Shown: positions 44,568 to 58,466, numbered from the stretch's first letter. The stretch: DNA of 64,000 bases from Streptomyces sp. CG1 (GCF_041080625.1 NZ_CP163518.1:2728001-2792000), one strand, 5' to 3'. Notes: generated by a model not told the origin, from the sequence alone. Made by a program: numbers and translations.

Positions 44568-45610
44568 ATCCGGCCCGCCCTGCGCTCGGTGACCAGCAGC
44601 CACAGCAGATAGCCGCCGCCGAGGACGCCGGTGACCACGCCGACGGGCAGCTGGTCGGCGCCGAAGGCGCGCTGGGAGGCCCAGTCGGCGGCGACCAGCA
44701 GGGCGGCGCCCATGCACAGGGAGGGCACCAGGTTCGGGCCCGGCGAGCCGGTCAGGCGCCGGGCGAGCTGGGGCGCGGTGAGCGCGACGAAGCTGACGGG
44801 TCCGGCGGCCGCGGTGGGGGCCGCGGTGAGCAGCACGGCGGAGACCATCAGCACCAGCCGGACGCGCTGCACACGCACCCCGAGGGCGTTCGCGACGTCG
44901 TCGCCCATCTCCATCATCCTGAGGCCGCGCGCGTTCGCGAGGACCACCGGGACGAGGACCGCGCACAGGGCGAGCAGCGGCCAGACCTGGTCCCAGTCAC
45001 GGCCGTTGAGGGAGCCGGTCATCCACACGACCGCGCGGGCCGCGTCGACCAGGTCGGCCTTGGTGAGCAGATAGCCGTTGACGGCCGTGGCGATCGCGGA
45101 GACGCCGATACCGACCAGGACCAGCCGGTATCCGTGCACGCCCTGCTTCCAGGCGAGCAGATAGATGGCGAGGCCGGTCGCCAGGCCACCGGCCAGAGCA
45201 CCGAGGGTGACCTGTGTGGTGCTGCCGGACATCAGCACGATCACGACCAGCGCGCCGGCCGTCGAGCCCTGGGACAGGCCGAGGACGTCCGGGCTGCCGA
45301 GCGGGTTGCGCGAGACGGACTGGAACAGGGCGCCACCGAGTCCGAGCGAGGCCCCGACCAGCAGGCCGACCAGGACCCGCGGCAGCCGCAACTCGTTGAC
45401 GATGAAGTCCTGGTAGGCGTTGCCGTTCCCGGCGAGGGTCCGGAGCACGTCGGCCGCCGGTATCTTCGCGTCGCCGGTGCCGATCAGCGCGACGCCCGCG
45501 GCACAGGCGGCGACCAGCAGCAGGACGACGACGATGAGAGCCCGCAGGTCGAGGCGCAGGGAGAGCCCGCCGGGAGTGCGTACGGCCCGGTTCATGGATC
45601 GGGTCTTCAC
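44564..45610 (-). CDS. FecCD-family iron-siderophore permease (second subunit)
   Basis: The 348-residue protein has about ten membrane helices and FecCD motifs, including LRLPRVLVGLLVGASLGLGG, QSVSRNPLGSPDVLGLSQGS and the EAA-like cytoplasmic loop before GDDVANALGVRV. It pairs with the upstream permease to form the import channel. The GTG start overlaps the upstream permease's stop (GTGA), and its own stop overlaps the ATPase start (ATGA), so the three are tightly coupled. Confidence 0.93.
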   Translation of the reverse strand: MKTRSMNRAVRTPGGLSLRLDLRALIVVVLLLVAACAAGVALIGTGDAKIPAADVLRTLAGNGNAYQDFIVNELRLPRVLVGLLVGASLGLGGALFQSVSRNPLGSPDVLGLSQGSTAGALVVIVLMSGSTTQVTLGALAGGLATGLAIYLLAWKQGVHGYRLVLVGIGVSAIATAVNGYLLTKADLVDAARAVVWMTGSLNGRDWDQVWPLLALCAVLVPVVLANARGLRMMEMGDDVANALGVRVQRVRLVLMVSAVLLTAAPTAAAGPVSFVALTAPQLARRLTGSPGPNLVPSLCMGAALLVAADWASQRAFGADQLPVGVVTGVLGGGYLLWLLVTERRAGRI

Positions 45611-46650
45611 AGCTGGGCCGACCTCCGCCGTCGTACGAGAAAGATGAAGACCGGGCCGCCGATGATCGCGGTGACGATGCCGACCTGGAGTTCCGAGGGG
45701 CGGGCCACGATCCGGCCGATGACGTCGGCGCCGAGCAGCAGCACCGGGGACAGGACCGTGGCGTACGGCAGGATCCAGCGCAGGTCGGGGCCGGTGAAGG
45801 AGCGCACGACGTGCGGGACCATCAGGCCGACGAACACGATCGGACCGCAGGCGGCGGTCGCGGCCCCGCACAGCACGGTGGCGGCGAGCATGGCCAGCGC
45901 CCGGGTGCGGTTGAGGTTGGCGCCGAGGGCGCGGGCGGTGTCGTCGCCCATCGCGACGGCGTTCAGCGGCCGGGCCAGCCCGAGCGCCAGGAGTATGCCG
46001 GCCGCGAGGAACGGCAACACCTGCAGGATGGTCGAGTTGGTGGCCGCGGCCAGCGAACCCACCGTCCAGAAGCGCATCTTGCCCAGCGCCGCGTCATCCA
46101 TGATCATCACGGCCTGGAGATAGCCGTACAGGGCGGCGCTGATCGCCGTACCGGCGAGCGCGAGGCGCACCGGGGTGGCGCCCCTGCTGCCGCCGAGGAA
46201 CCACACCAGCGCGCCGACCACAGCCGCCCCGGCGAAGGCGAACCACACATAGCCGGTGAGGCTGGTGACGCCGAAATAGGTGATGGCCGTGACGACGGCG
46301 GCGGAGGCGCCGGCGTTGATGCCGAGCAGCCCTGGGTCGGCCAGAGGATTACGGGTGAGCGCCTGCAGCACCGCGCCCGAGAGGCCGAGCGCGGCACCGG
46401 CGAGCAGGCCCAGGACCGTACGCGCGAGCCGCTCGTCGACGACGACGTCGCCGTAGCTCCCGGTGTCATGGAACAGGCCGTGCCAGACCTGGTCCAGCGA
46501 CAGGGCTTTCGCCCCGATCGCGATGCTCGCCAGGGCGACGAGCACCAGGATCAGGGCGGAGAGCAGGAGCCCAAGGGCCCTTGCCGCCCGTTGTTTTGGG
46601 GGCGCGGGGGCGGTCTCCGCGCGCTGTTCCGGAAGACTGTCGACCAACAC
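45607..46650 (-). CDS. FecCD-family iron-siderophore permease (first subunit)
   Basis: The 347-residue polytopic permease shows ERLARTVLGLLAGAALGLSG, QALTRNPLADPGLLGINAGA and AMGDDTARALGANLNRTRAL, all FecCD hallmarks, in about ten helices. It is the first gene of the importer operon. The GTG at 46650 lacks a ribosome-binding site and lies 4 bp from an iron box, so translation may be leaderless from a promoter that the box overlaps. A TTG at 46647 is an alternative. Confidence 0.92.
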   Translation of the reverse strand: MLVDSLPEQRAETAPAPPKQRAARALGLLLSALILVLVALASIAIGAKALSLDQVWHGLFHDTGSYGDVVVDERLARTVLGLLAGAALGLSGAVLQALTRNPLADPGLLGINAGASAAVVTAITYFGVTSLTGYVWFAFAGAAVVGALVWFLGGSRGATPVRLALAGTAISAALYGYLQAVMIMDDAALGKMRFWTVGSLAAATNSTILQVLPFLAAGILLALGLARPLNAVAMGDDTARALGANLNRTRALAMLAATVLCGAATAACGPIVFVGLMVPHVVRSFTGPDLRWILPYATVLSPVLLLGADVIGRIVARPSELQVGIVTAIIGGPVFIFLVRRRRSAQL

Positions 46651-46654
46651 GAGG

Positions 46655-46673
46655 TTAGGTTAGCCTACCCTCG
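46655..46673. promoter_or_regulatory. Iron box (DmdR1/IdeR operator)
   Basis: TTAGGTTAGCCTACCCTCG matches the actinobacterial iron-box consensus TTAGGTTAGSCTAACCTAA at 16 of 19 positions (as I recall the consensus). It sits directly upstream of the siderophore importer operon and predicts repression by Fe(II)-DmdR1. Confidence 0.88.
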
Positions 46674-46700
46674 CTATCGAACACGATCCCCGGGTCCGCC

Positions 46701-47729
46701 TCACAGTCCCAAGCGCGCCAGCGCCTTCCCCCCGTCCAGCTCGCAGGAGCCCTCCCCGGCCACCGTCCAGGCCGCCGCGCACAGGGCCCGCAGACCGTCC
46801 AGCGGCTCGCCGTCGCCTTCCAGTTCCAGCCGGTCTGCCCCAGCCGTCGCCGTGAACCCGCCGCAGCGGAAGCCGACACCGTCCGCCGTGACCTCCGGCT
46901 GTCCCGTGAGCAGCCCGCGCAGATCCGCGTCCACGAACGTCGGCCGGTGCTGCGGCGGTGCCGCGAGCAGCTGAGCGGCGTCGGTGACACCGGTCAGCAC
47001 CAGCAGAGAGTCGACCCCGCCGTTGAACGCGCCCTCGATGTCCGTGTCCAGCCGGTCCCCGACCACCAGCGGCCGCTTCGCGCCGGTGCGGATGATCGTC
47101 TCCTTGTGCATCGGCGGCAGCGGCTTCCCGGCCACCTGCGGCTCCTTGCCGGTCGCGATCCGTACGACCTCCACAGCCGCGCCGTTGCCCGGCGCGATGC
47201 CCCGGCCGCTCGGGATCGTCAGGTCGGTGTTGGAGGCGAACCACGGCACACCGCGCGCGACCGCGTACGACGCCTCCGCGAACCGGCCCCAGGTCAGATC
47301 CGGTCCGCCGTACCCCTGCACGACCGCCGCCGGATCGTCGTCCGCCGACTCCACAGGGGTCAGCCCCCGCTCGCGCAGCGCCACCCGCAGCCCCTCGCCG
47401 CCGATGACCAGCACCCGCGCCCCGGCCGGCACCTGCTCGCTGATCAGCCGCGCGACCGCCTGCGCGGAGGTGATGACGTCATCCGGCCCCGTCGGTATGC
47501 CCAGCTCCGTCAGGTGCCCGGCCACGGTGTCCGGGGTCCGCAGCGCGTTGTTGGTGACGTACGCCAGATGCATCCCGCCCGAGCGCGCCACCGCCAGCGA
47601 GTCGACCGCGTACAAGATCGCGCTCCCGCCCGCATACACCACCCCGTCCAGATCGAGCAGCGCCGTGTCGTACGCCTCGCTCAGGGGCTGCCCACTGCCC
47701 TCGGGCCTCGTCCTGACCGCCTGGCTCAT
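46701..47729 (-). CDS. HAD superfamily (IIA) phosphatase, NagD/Rv1692-like
   Basis: The 342-residue protein has the HAD nucleophile motif ALLDLDGVVYAGG, motif II VTNNALRTPDTVAGHL, the cap domain, GKPLPPMHKETI (motif III Lys) and motif IV LVVGDRLDTDIEGAFNGG. It matches the p-nitrophenylphosphatase/NagD group. The neighbouring-gene order corresponds to M. tuberculosis Rv1692, reported to be a glycerol-3-phosphate phosphatase in lipid polar-head recycling, which is a reasonable hypothesis here. A C-terminal extension of about 80 residues (sterol-carrier-like strand pattern) follows the HAD core. ATG at 47729 has GAGGAG upstream. The stop lies 28 bp before the iron box. Confidence 0.87.
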   Translation of the reverse strand: MSQAVRTRPEGSGQPLSEAYDTALLDLDGVVYAGGSAILYAVDSLAVARSGGMHLAYVTNNALRTPDTVAGHLTELGIPTGPDDVITSAQAVARLISEQVPAGARVLVIGGEGLRVALRERGLTPVESADDDPAAVVQGYGGPDLTWGRFAEASYAVARGVPWFASNTDLTIPSGRGIAPGNGAAVEVVRIATGKEPQVAGKPLPPMHKETIIRTGAKRPLVVGDRLDTDIEGAFNGGVDSLLVLTGVTDAAQLLAAPPQHRPTFVDADLRGLLTGQPEVTADGVGFRCGGFTATAGADRLELEGDGEPLDGLRALCAAAWTVAGEGSCELDGGKALARLGL

Positions 47730-47822
47730 TCCACATCGCTCCTCGTCCAGTGACCTTCAACGGCGTTCAAAGGCCTTTCCCCCGATCATCCCGCACGCCA
47801 CTGACACACGTACGATGCCCTG

Positions 47823-49106
47823 ATGAACACTGCAGGTCACTCGGAAGCAACGGCGCACCGGGGCCTGGAACTCACCCCGTTCCGAGGCCTTCGCTACGAC
47901 CCCGACCGGGTCGGCAGCCTCGCCGCCGTCACCTCCCCGCCGTACGACGTCGTCGTACGCCCCGACGGGGTGCACCACCTCCAGTCCGCCGACCCGCACA
48001 ACATCGTCCGCCTGATCCTCCCCCAGGCCGGCACCCCGAGCGCCGGCACCGAACAGGCCGCCCACACCCTGCGCCGCTGGCTGGACGAGGGCATCCTCGC
48101 CGCCGACCCCGAACCCGGCCTGTACGTCTACGAGCAGCACGACGAGGGCGGCATGCTCCAGCGCGGCGTCATCGGCGCCCTGCGTGTCACGGCGCCCGGG
48201 GAGGGCGTGGTGCTGCCGCACGAGGACGTCATGCCGCCCGTGGTCGCCGACCGCGCCGCCCTGATGCGCGCCACCCGCGCGAACCTCGAACCGCTGCTGC
48301 TGACCTACCGCGGTGACGGGACCGCGGCCGAGGTCGTCGAACGCACCGCGGAGAAACCCCCGCTCCTGGCCACGACCACCGAGGACGGCTTCCACCACCG
48401 CCTGTGGTCCATCACCGACCCCACCGACATGGCCCGCATCCAGTCCGACCTCGCCCGCCGGCAGGCCCTGATCGCCGACGGCCACCACCGCTGGGCCACC
48501 TACCTGCGGCTGCGCGCCGAGCACCCCTCCCCCAGCCCCTGGGACCACGGCCTGGTCCTGCTCGTCGACACGGCCCGCTACCCGCTGCGCGTCCGCGCCA
48601 TCCACCGCCTGCTGCACCACCTGCCGGTCGCCGACGCGCTCACGGCCGTCGAGGGCCTGTTCCGGACACGACGCCTCGACACCCCGCTCACCGAGGCGCT
48701 GGCGGCTCTCGCGGACGCGTCCTGCGCGGGCAACGCCTTCCTGCTGGCCGGCGACGGCGCCTTCCACCTGCTCGACCGCCCCGACCCGGACCTGCTGGCC
48801 CGGACGATCCCGGCCGACCGCCCGGCCGCCTGGCGCTCCCTGGACGCCACGGTCCTGCACACCACGCTCCTCGACCACGTCTGGCACATCCCCGAGGACT
48901 CCCCGGCCCATATCGCCTACATCCATGACACGGCCGCGACGGTCGCCAAGGCGGAACGCGACGGCGGTACGGCGGTCCTGATGCACCCCGTCCGCGAGGA
49001 GGTCGTACGCGACCTGGCCCGCCAGGGCGTGATGATGCCCCGCAAGTCGACATCGTTCGGCCCGAAGCCGGCGTCCGGACTGGTACTGCGGGCACTGGAG
49101 ATCTGA
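47823..49106 (+). CDS. DUF1015 family protein
   Basis: The 427-residue protein matches DUF1015 (COG4198): FRGLRYDPDRVGSLAAVTSP with PPYDVV, then HNIVRLILP, the YVYEQ strand, a GVIGALRV segment, and the family hallmark LIADGHHRWATYLRLRAEH. The conserved His-rich GHHR motif suggests an enzyme or ligand site, but the biochemical role is not established; some members are linked to serine/O-phosphoserine metabolism. ATG at 47823 is preceded by TACGAT at 6 nt and no ribosome-binding site, suggesting a leaderless transcript. It is divergent from the HAD gene and ends before a terminator. Confidence 0.87.
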   Translation: MNTAGHSEATAHRGLELTPFRGLRYDPDRVGSLAAVTSPPYDVVVRPDGVHHLQSADPHNIVRLILPQAGTPSAGTEQAAHTLRRWLDEGILAADPEPGLYVYEQHDEGGMLQRGVIGALRVTAPGEGVVLPHEDVMPPVVADRAALMRATRANLEPLLLTYRGDGTAAEVVERTAEKPPLLATTTEDGFHHRLWSITDPTDMARIQSDLARRQALIADGHHRWATYLRLRAEHPSPSPWDHGLVLLVDTARYPLRVRAIHRLLHHLPVADALTAVEGLFRTRRLDTPLTEALAALADASCAGNAFLLAGDGAFHLLDRPDPDLLARTIPADRPAAWRSLDATVLHTTLLDHVWHIPEDSPAHIAYIHDTAATVAKAERDGGTAVLMHPVREEVVRDLARQGVMMPRKSTSFGPKPASGLVLRALEI

Positions 49107-49130
49107 GCCGTCCCGACCCCGGAACGCGAA

Positions 49131-49162
49131 AGAGGGCAGGCACCCAGGGGAGCCTGCCCTCT
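49131..49162. terminator. Bidirectional terminator between DUF1015 and RD-repeat genes
   Basis: An 11-bp perfect stem (AGAGGGCAGGC and complement) with a 10-nt loop between two convergent stop codons, followed by CTTCGTCTC on the plus strand. Confidence 0.75.
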
Positions 49163-49186
49163 TCGTCTCATCTCACCGACTACACG

Positions 49187-51151
49187 TCAGTCCTCGTCGC
49201 CGTCCTTCTGCGAGGCGTTCCCGGCCGAGTCCTCGTTCTCGCCCTCGCCCTCGTTCTCGTCCAGCGCGTCGACGAACTCCACACCGTCCAGCTCGGCGAG
49301 CCGGTCGGAGGCGTCCGTGCTGCCGTCCCGGTCAGCCTCCACGGCCTTCGCGAACCACTCCCGCGCCTCACCCTCACGGCCGGCGACCAGCAGGGCATCG
49401 GCGTAGGCGTAGCGCAGGCGCGCGGTCCACGGCTGGACCGAGTTGGAGGCCAGCTCCGGGCTCTGCAGAGTCACGATGGCGGCGTCCAGCTGGCCCATGT
49501 CACGCCGGGCACCGGCCGCGACGAGCCGCATCTCGACCTGACCGGCCTTGTCCAGCTTGTGCACCTCCGGAGCACCGGCCATGTCCAGCGCCTTCTCGGG
49601 CCGTCCGAGCCCACGCTCGCAGTCGGCCATCACCGGCCACAGCTCCACGGTGCCGGTCATCCGCCGCGCGGCCCGGAACTCGGCGAGGGCCTCGCTGTAC
49701 TTCTGGCTGGCGTACGCGGCGAACCCGGCGGCCTCGCGTACGGCGGCCACACGGGACGCCAGACGCAGAGCCACCCTGGAGTAGCCGTAGGCGCCCTCGG
49801 GGTCCTCGTCGATGAGCCGCGCGACCATCACCAGGTTCTTCGCGACGTCCTCCGCGAGCGTCTTGGGCAGGCTCTGCAGCTCCTGCCGTACGTCCTTGTC
49901 GATCTCGTCACCGGTGACGTCCTCCGGGATCGGCAGCCGCTTGATCGGCTCGCGGTCCCTGTCGCGGTCGCGATCCCGGTCCCGGTCGTCGCGGAAGCGC
50001 CCACCGCCGCGCCGGTCGTCCCGCCCACGGAAGCCACCGCCACCGGGCCGCCCGCCACGGTCGTCCCGACGGGGCCCACGGCCACCACGGTCGTCCCGGC
50101 CCCGGAACCCACCACGGTCACCCCGGTTGTCGTCACGGCGGAAGCCACCGCGGTCGTCACGCCGGTCGTCGCGCCGCTCGTCACGGCGATCGCCGTAGCC
50201 ACCACCACGGTTGTCGTCGCGCCGACCGTAACCGCCACGGTCGTCGTCACGGCGGAAGGCGGGACGGTCCCCACCGCGGTCGTCCCTTCCGCGGAAGCCA
50301 CCGCGGTCGTCACGCCGGTCGTCACGGCGCGGCCCACGGTCGTCGTCACGGCGGAAGGCCGGACGGTCCCCACCGCGGTCGTCCCTTCCGCGGTCGTCAC
50401 GACGGTCGTCACGCCGGTCGTCACGGCGCGGCCCACGGTCACGGTCGTCCCGCTGGAACGCCGGACGCTGGCCCCGGTCACCCTCACGACGGTCGTCCCT
50501 ACGGCCATAACCGCCACGATCACCACGGTCGCCGTAACCACCACCGCGCCGGTCGTCCCGACGGTCATCACGCCGGTCGTCGCGGCGGTCATCCCGCCGG
50601 AAACCACCGCGATCATCACGGCGGTCATCGCGCCGCTCGTCACGGCGGTCCCCGTAGCCACCACCACGGTTGTCGTCACGGCGGAAGGCCGGACGGTCCC
50701 CACCGCGGTCGTCCCTTCCGCGGAAGCCACCGCGGTCGTCACGCCGGTCGTCACGGCGCGGCCCACGGTCACGGTCGTCCCGCTGGAACGCCGGACGCTG
50801 GCCCCGGTCACCCTCACGACGGTCGTCCCTACGGCCATAACCGCCACGATCACCACGGTCGCCGTAACCACCACCGCGCCGGTCGTCCCGACGGTCATCA
50901 CGCCGGTCGTCGCGGCGGTCATCACGGCGGAAACCACCGCGGTCATCACGCCGCTCGTCACGGCGGTCCCCGTAGCCACCACCACGGTTGTCGTCGCGCC
51001 GGCCGTAACCGCCACGGTCGTGGTCGCGACGGTCGTTGTCTCGACGGAAGCCGCCACGGTCGCCCCGGTAGCCGCCGCGATCACCGCGGTCACCACTGTC
51101 CCGTCGCCGCTGGTCGCGCTCCGGTCGATCGTCGGGAGAGTTGGTGGACAT
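49187..51151 (-). CDS. TPR protein with a ~400-residue Arg/Asp/Gly-repeat N-terminal domain
   Basis: The 654-residue protein has two parts. Residues 1 to about 400 are built almost wholly from RRDDRRDD, GGYGDRGDRGGYGRRDD and GGDRPAFRRDD units, mixed-charge RD/RGG repeats typical of disordered, RNA-binding or condensate-forming segments. Residues about 400-654 form a helical TPR-like domain starting EPIKRLPIPEDVTGDEIDKD and ending in an acidic tail. This domain corresponds to mycobacterial Rv1691 by sequence type and position. ATG at 51151 follows AGGAGTCACC. The gene lies 93 bp beyond the 5S rRNA in the same direction, behind the rrn terminator, so read-through could add to its expression. 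Function unknown. Confidence 0.8.
   Translation of the reverse strand: MSTNSPDDRPERDQRRRDSGDRGDRGGYRGDRGGFRRDNDRRDHDRGGYGRRDDNRGGGYGDRRDERRDDRGGFRRDDRRDDRRDDRRDDRRGGGYGDRGDRGGYGRRDDRREGDRGQRPAFQRDDRDRGPRRDDRRDDRGGFRGRDDRGGDRPAFRRDDNRGGGYGDRRDERRDDRRDDRGGFRRDDRRDDRRDDRRDDRRGGGYGDRGDRGGYGRRDDRREGDRGQRPAFQRDDRDRGPRRDDRRDDRRDDRGRDDRGGDRPAFRRDDDRGPRRDDRRDDRGGFRGRDDRGGDRPAFRRDDDRGGYGRRDDNRGGGYGDRRDERRDDRRDDRGGFRRDDNRGDRGGFRGRDDRGGRGPRRDDRGGRPGGGGFRGRDDRRGGGRFRDDRDRDRDRDRDREPIKRLPIPEDVTGDEIDKDVRQELQSLPKTLAEDVAKNLVMVARLIDEDPEGAYGYSRVALRLASRVAAVREAAGFAAYASQKYSEALAEFRAARRMTGTVELWPVMADCERGLGRPEKALDMAGAPEVHKLDKAGQVEMRLVAAGARRDMGQLDAAIVTLQSPELASNSVQPWTARLRYAYADALLVAGREGEAREWFAKAVEADRDGSTDASDRLAELDGVEFVDALDENEGEGENEDSAGNASQKDGDED
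50408..50592 (-). repeat. Internal duplication in the RD-repeat gene, unit A
   Basis: About 185 bp that recur, as far as I can read without difference, at 50738-50922, exactly 330 bp (110 codons) away. The surrounding repeats are degenerate, so this pair reflects a recent duplication or gene conversion. Confidence 0.8.
50738..50922 (-). repeat. Internal duplication in the RD-repeat gene, unit B
   Basis: Second copy of the 185-bp unit at 50408-50592, in frame, encoding among others GDRGQRPAFQRDDRDRGPRR. Identity ends at the ATCACGGCGG versus ATCCCGCCGG boundary. Confidence 0.8.
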
Positions 51152-51193
51152 GGTGACTCCTGTCTTCGGTACCGCAAGCATTGTAAAAACAAA

Positions 51194-51234
51194 AGGACCC
51201 CTGGTCCCAGCTGAACGCTGGGACCAGGGGTCCT
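51194..51234 (-). terminator. Intrinsic terminator of the rRNA operon
   Basis: A perfect 18-bp stem (AGGACCCCTGGTCCCAGC and complement) with a 5-nt loop, followed on the minus strand by the T-tract TTTGTTTTTAC. It lies 10 bp beyond the 5S end and just before the RD-repeat gene. Confidence 0.93.
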
Positions 51235-51243
51235 CCAAAGATT

Positions 51244-51361
51244 GTTCGGCGGCGTCCTACTCTCCCACAGGGTCCCCCCTGCAGTACCATCGGCGCTGTG
51301 AGGCTTAGCTTCCGGGTTCGGAATGTAACCGGGCGTTTCCCTCACGCTATGACCACCGAAA
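51244..51361 (-). rRNA. rrf: 5S ribosomal RNA
   Basis: The minus strand reads from TTTCGGTGGTCATAGCG through the conserved CCGAACCCGGAAGCTAAG loop to GGACGCCGCCGAAC, the typical actinobacterial 5S sequence of about 118 nt. Ends are set by terminal-stem pairing and may be off by a base or two. It is the last gene of the rRNA operon. Confidence 0.95.
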
Positions 51362-51466
51362 CCCTAATGGTTTCGAGCGAACAAGCACACTCTGTAGTTA
51401 TGCGTTCTGCTCAAAGCCGGCAACGGTCGTTGCCTCAGAACTAACACAGTGGACGCGAGCAACTGA

Positions 51467-56414
<4,948 letters not shown>

Positions 56415-56932
56415 TGTTTTCCCGTGATCGGGATGAACACCACGAGAGCGGAACCACCGGAGGAACGATCCGATGGTTCACAGCGTCCTCGCTGTGTTAT
56501 TTCAAAGGAACCTCGACCATCGGATTGTTCCGACGGACGGGGTATCAACATATCTGGCGTTGATTTTTGGCACGCTGTTGAGTTCTCAAGGAACGGTCGC
56601 TTCCTTTGTACTCACCCTCTCGGGCTTTCCTCCGGGCTTCCCTTCGGTGTCTCCGACTCTATCAGATCCTTTCGGCGTCTGATTCCCTGTCGGCGGGATG
56701 TCTTCGGGGGTTTCGGCTTTCGCCGTCCGCCCTTTCGACATTCACTACGTTAGCTCATTCTCTCGGCGACTCATAATCGAGTCTCGCGGCTTCGAATTCG
56801 GGCATACAGGCGCGCCGAAATCGACCCCGCTGAGGGGCTGTAGCTGAGTAGTGGGGTGGCCGCTCCGGCTGCAGGCGATTGCCGTACCCGGTTCAGCGGC
56901 TCGGGATACGTTACGCACCTTCGCAAGGCACG
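56415..56932 (-). promoter_or_regulatory. rRNA operon promoter and leader region
   Basis: About 518 bp upstream of 16S with no ORF of credible codon use. The 16S-proximal part holds the leader word CTTGAGAACTCAACAGCGTG (complement near 56578-56597) and long inverted repeats that can close the 16S precursor stem (GATCCGATGGTTCACAGCGT and a matching CCATCGGATTG). A TAGAGT hexamer (complement at 56656-56661) after GGATCTGA is the likeliest -10 element. Streptomyces rrn operons usually have several tandem promoters, so others probably lie further upstream (to about 56900). Confidence 0.6.
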
Positions 56933-57583
56933 TCAACTTGAGCGGCGCCTCGGTGCTTGGGCTCGATAGGGGCTCACCGTCGGGTCGTTGGCCACCCAGT
57001 AGCGCCATGGATGGATGTCCCCGTTCCCGCCGTCGCCGGAGACTCCGGTGCGCGGGCCGCTTCGTACCTGGTCAGCGGGTACGGGCGTACCCGTCAGCAT
57101 CCGCAGCGGAGTCTCGCCGGTGGCGCACGCGTCCGTGCCGTCCAGGTCGCGGTCGACTTCCAGGGCCGTCGCGAGGCGTGCCGGGCCCTTGGCCAGTTCC
57201 TTGTCGTTCCGGGCCGAAAGTCGCCGTTTGCGGGCCAGTTCGACGCCCTCGACGATCTCGCCGGCGCGGAGCAGAACGGCGCTCGCCCGGCCCTCGGGTC
57301 CGCAGACGAGGTTCATGCAGTGCCACATGCCGTAGGTGAAGTAGACGTACACATGTCCGGGCGGACCGAACATCACCGCATTGCGGGCGGTGCGGCCGCG
57401 GTAGGCGTGTGAGCCGGGGTCGTTCGGGCCGTCGTACGCCTCGACCTCTGTGAGGCGGAGGGCGATCGGGCCGTCGGGGGTCGTACGGAGCAGGATGCGG
57501 CCGAGAAGGTCCGGTGCCACCTCGAGGACCGGGCGGTCGAAGAACTCTCGGGGCAGTGGCACACGGTCCGGGGGCGCGATCAT
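56933..57583 (-). CDS. DNA-3-methyladenine glycosylase (AAG/MPG family)
   Basis: The 216-residue protein removes alkylated purines from DNA. It contains [17 protein letters not shown], then [20 protein letters not shown], where the first Glu corresponds to the catalytic residue of human [23 protein letters not shown] and GPARLATAL follow downstream. Bacterial members are about 190-220 residues, so it is full length. ATG at 57583 is used; its ribosome-binding site is weak. A reading extending further upstream would run antisense into the spo0M gene and is rejected. It is divergent from spo0M and lies just upstream of the rrn promoter region in the same direction. Confidence 0.92.
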   Translation of the reverse strand: MIAPPDRVPLPREFFDRPVLEVAPDLLGRILLRTTPDGPIALRLTEVEAYDGPNDPGSHAYRGRTARNAVMFGPPGHVYVYFTYGMWHCMNLVCGPEGRASAVLLRAGEIVEGVELARKRRLSARNDKELAKGPARLATALEVDRDLDGTDACATGETPLRMLTGTPVPADQVRSGPRTGVSGDGGNGDIHPWRYWVANDPTVSPYRAQAPRRRSS

Positions 57584-57683
57584 GCCGTCCGAGGGTAGTG
57601 CAGCCGGGACACCGGGCCGGCGGAACCGGTCGAGGGCGGAGCGCGTTTGTAGGGGTCGAGGGTCCTTCGTAAAGGGAGAGTCA

Positions 57684-58466
57684 ATGGCGTTCAAGAAGCT
57701 GCTCGCGAGCCTCGGTGCCGGTGGGGCGTCGGTCGAGACGGTGTTGACGGAGGTCAACGTCGTGCCGGGCCGCGTCGTCCAGGGTGAGGTGCGTATCCAG
57801 GGCGGTTCGGTGAGCCAGGACATCGAGGGGCTGTCGGTCGGTCTGCAGGCCAAGGTCGAGGTGGAGAGCGGCGACCAGGAGTACAAGCAGGACATCGAGT
57901 TCACGAAGGTGCGGCTCGGCGGTGCCTTCGAGCTGCAGGCCGGTGCCGTGCACGCGGTGCCGTTCGGTCTTGAGATCCCCTGGGAGACGCCGGTCACCAT
58001 GATCGACGGACAGGCGCTGCGCGGGATGCACATCGGCGTGACGACCGAGCTGGCGATCGCGCGGGCCGTGGACTCCGGCGATCTGGACCCGATCAACGTC
58101 CACCCGCTGCCGGCGCAGAAGGCCGTCCTGGACGCCTTCATCCGGCTGGGCTTCCGTTTCAAGAACGCGGACATGGAGCGCGGACACATCCGGGGTACGC
58201 GGCAGACGCTCCCCTTCTACCAGGAGATCGAGTTCTACCCGCCTTCGCAGTACCGGGGTCTGAACCAGGTCGAGCTGAGTTTCGTGGCCGATGAGCACGC
58301 GATGGACGTCGTGCTGGAGATGGACAAGAAGCCGGGTCTGTTCAGCGAGGGCTCGGACACCTACCGGTCCTTCCAGGTGGGGCTGTACGACTGGATGGGG
58401 ACCGACTGGGCGGCTTATCTGAACCAGTGGCTGTCCGAGGTCGGCAGCAGGCGCAACTGGTTCTAG
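57684..58466 (+). CDS. spo0M: Spo0M-family sporulation/cell-shape protein
   Basis: The 260-residue protein has an arrestin-like beta-sandwich (residues about 15-145, beginning [20 protein letters not shown]). A second beta region follows, [20 protein letters not shown] and [20 protein letters not shown], then a conserved [14 protein letters not shown] end. In Bacillus, Spo0M influences sporulation, cytoskeleton and envelope; in Streptomyces it is abundant but poorly studied. The ATG has AAAGGGAG. It is followed after 45 bp by the PEBP gene on the same strand. Confidence 0.88.
   Translation: MAFKKLLASLGAGGASVETVLTEVNVVPGRVVQGEVRIQGGSVSQDIEGLSVGLQAKVEVESGDQEYKQDIEFTKVRLGGAFELQAGAVHAVPFGLEIPWETPVTMIDGQALRGMHIGVTTELAIARAVDSGDLDPINVHPLPAQKAVLDAFIRLGFRFKNADMERGHIRGTRQTLPFYQEIEFYPPSQYRGLNQVELSFVADEHAMDVVLEMDKKPGLFSEGSDTYRSFQVGLYDWMGTDWAAYLNQWLSEVGSRRNWF

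Noticed and set aside
50100..51100. CRISPR-like or satellite repeat array
   Set aside because: Repeat units are variable in length, in frame and protein-coding, with no constant repeat and unique spacers and no cas genes.
49559..51214. A 551-codon open frame antisense to the RD-repeat gene, rich in Val/Thr/Pro repeats
   Set aside because: It is the complement of the RD repeats. The sense strand has a proper ribosome-binding site, start and a conserved TPR domain; the antisense product matches nothing recognisable.
49828..51345. A second long minus-strand frame (505 codons) across the RD-repeat gene and into 5S rRNA
   Set aside because: It is the shifted frame of the same repeats, begins inside the 5S gene and the terminator, and lacks a ribosome-binding site.
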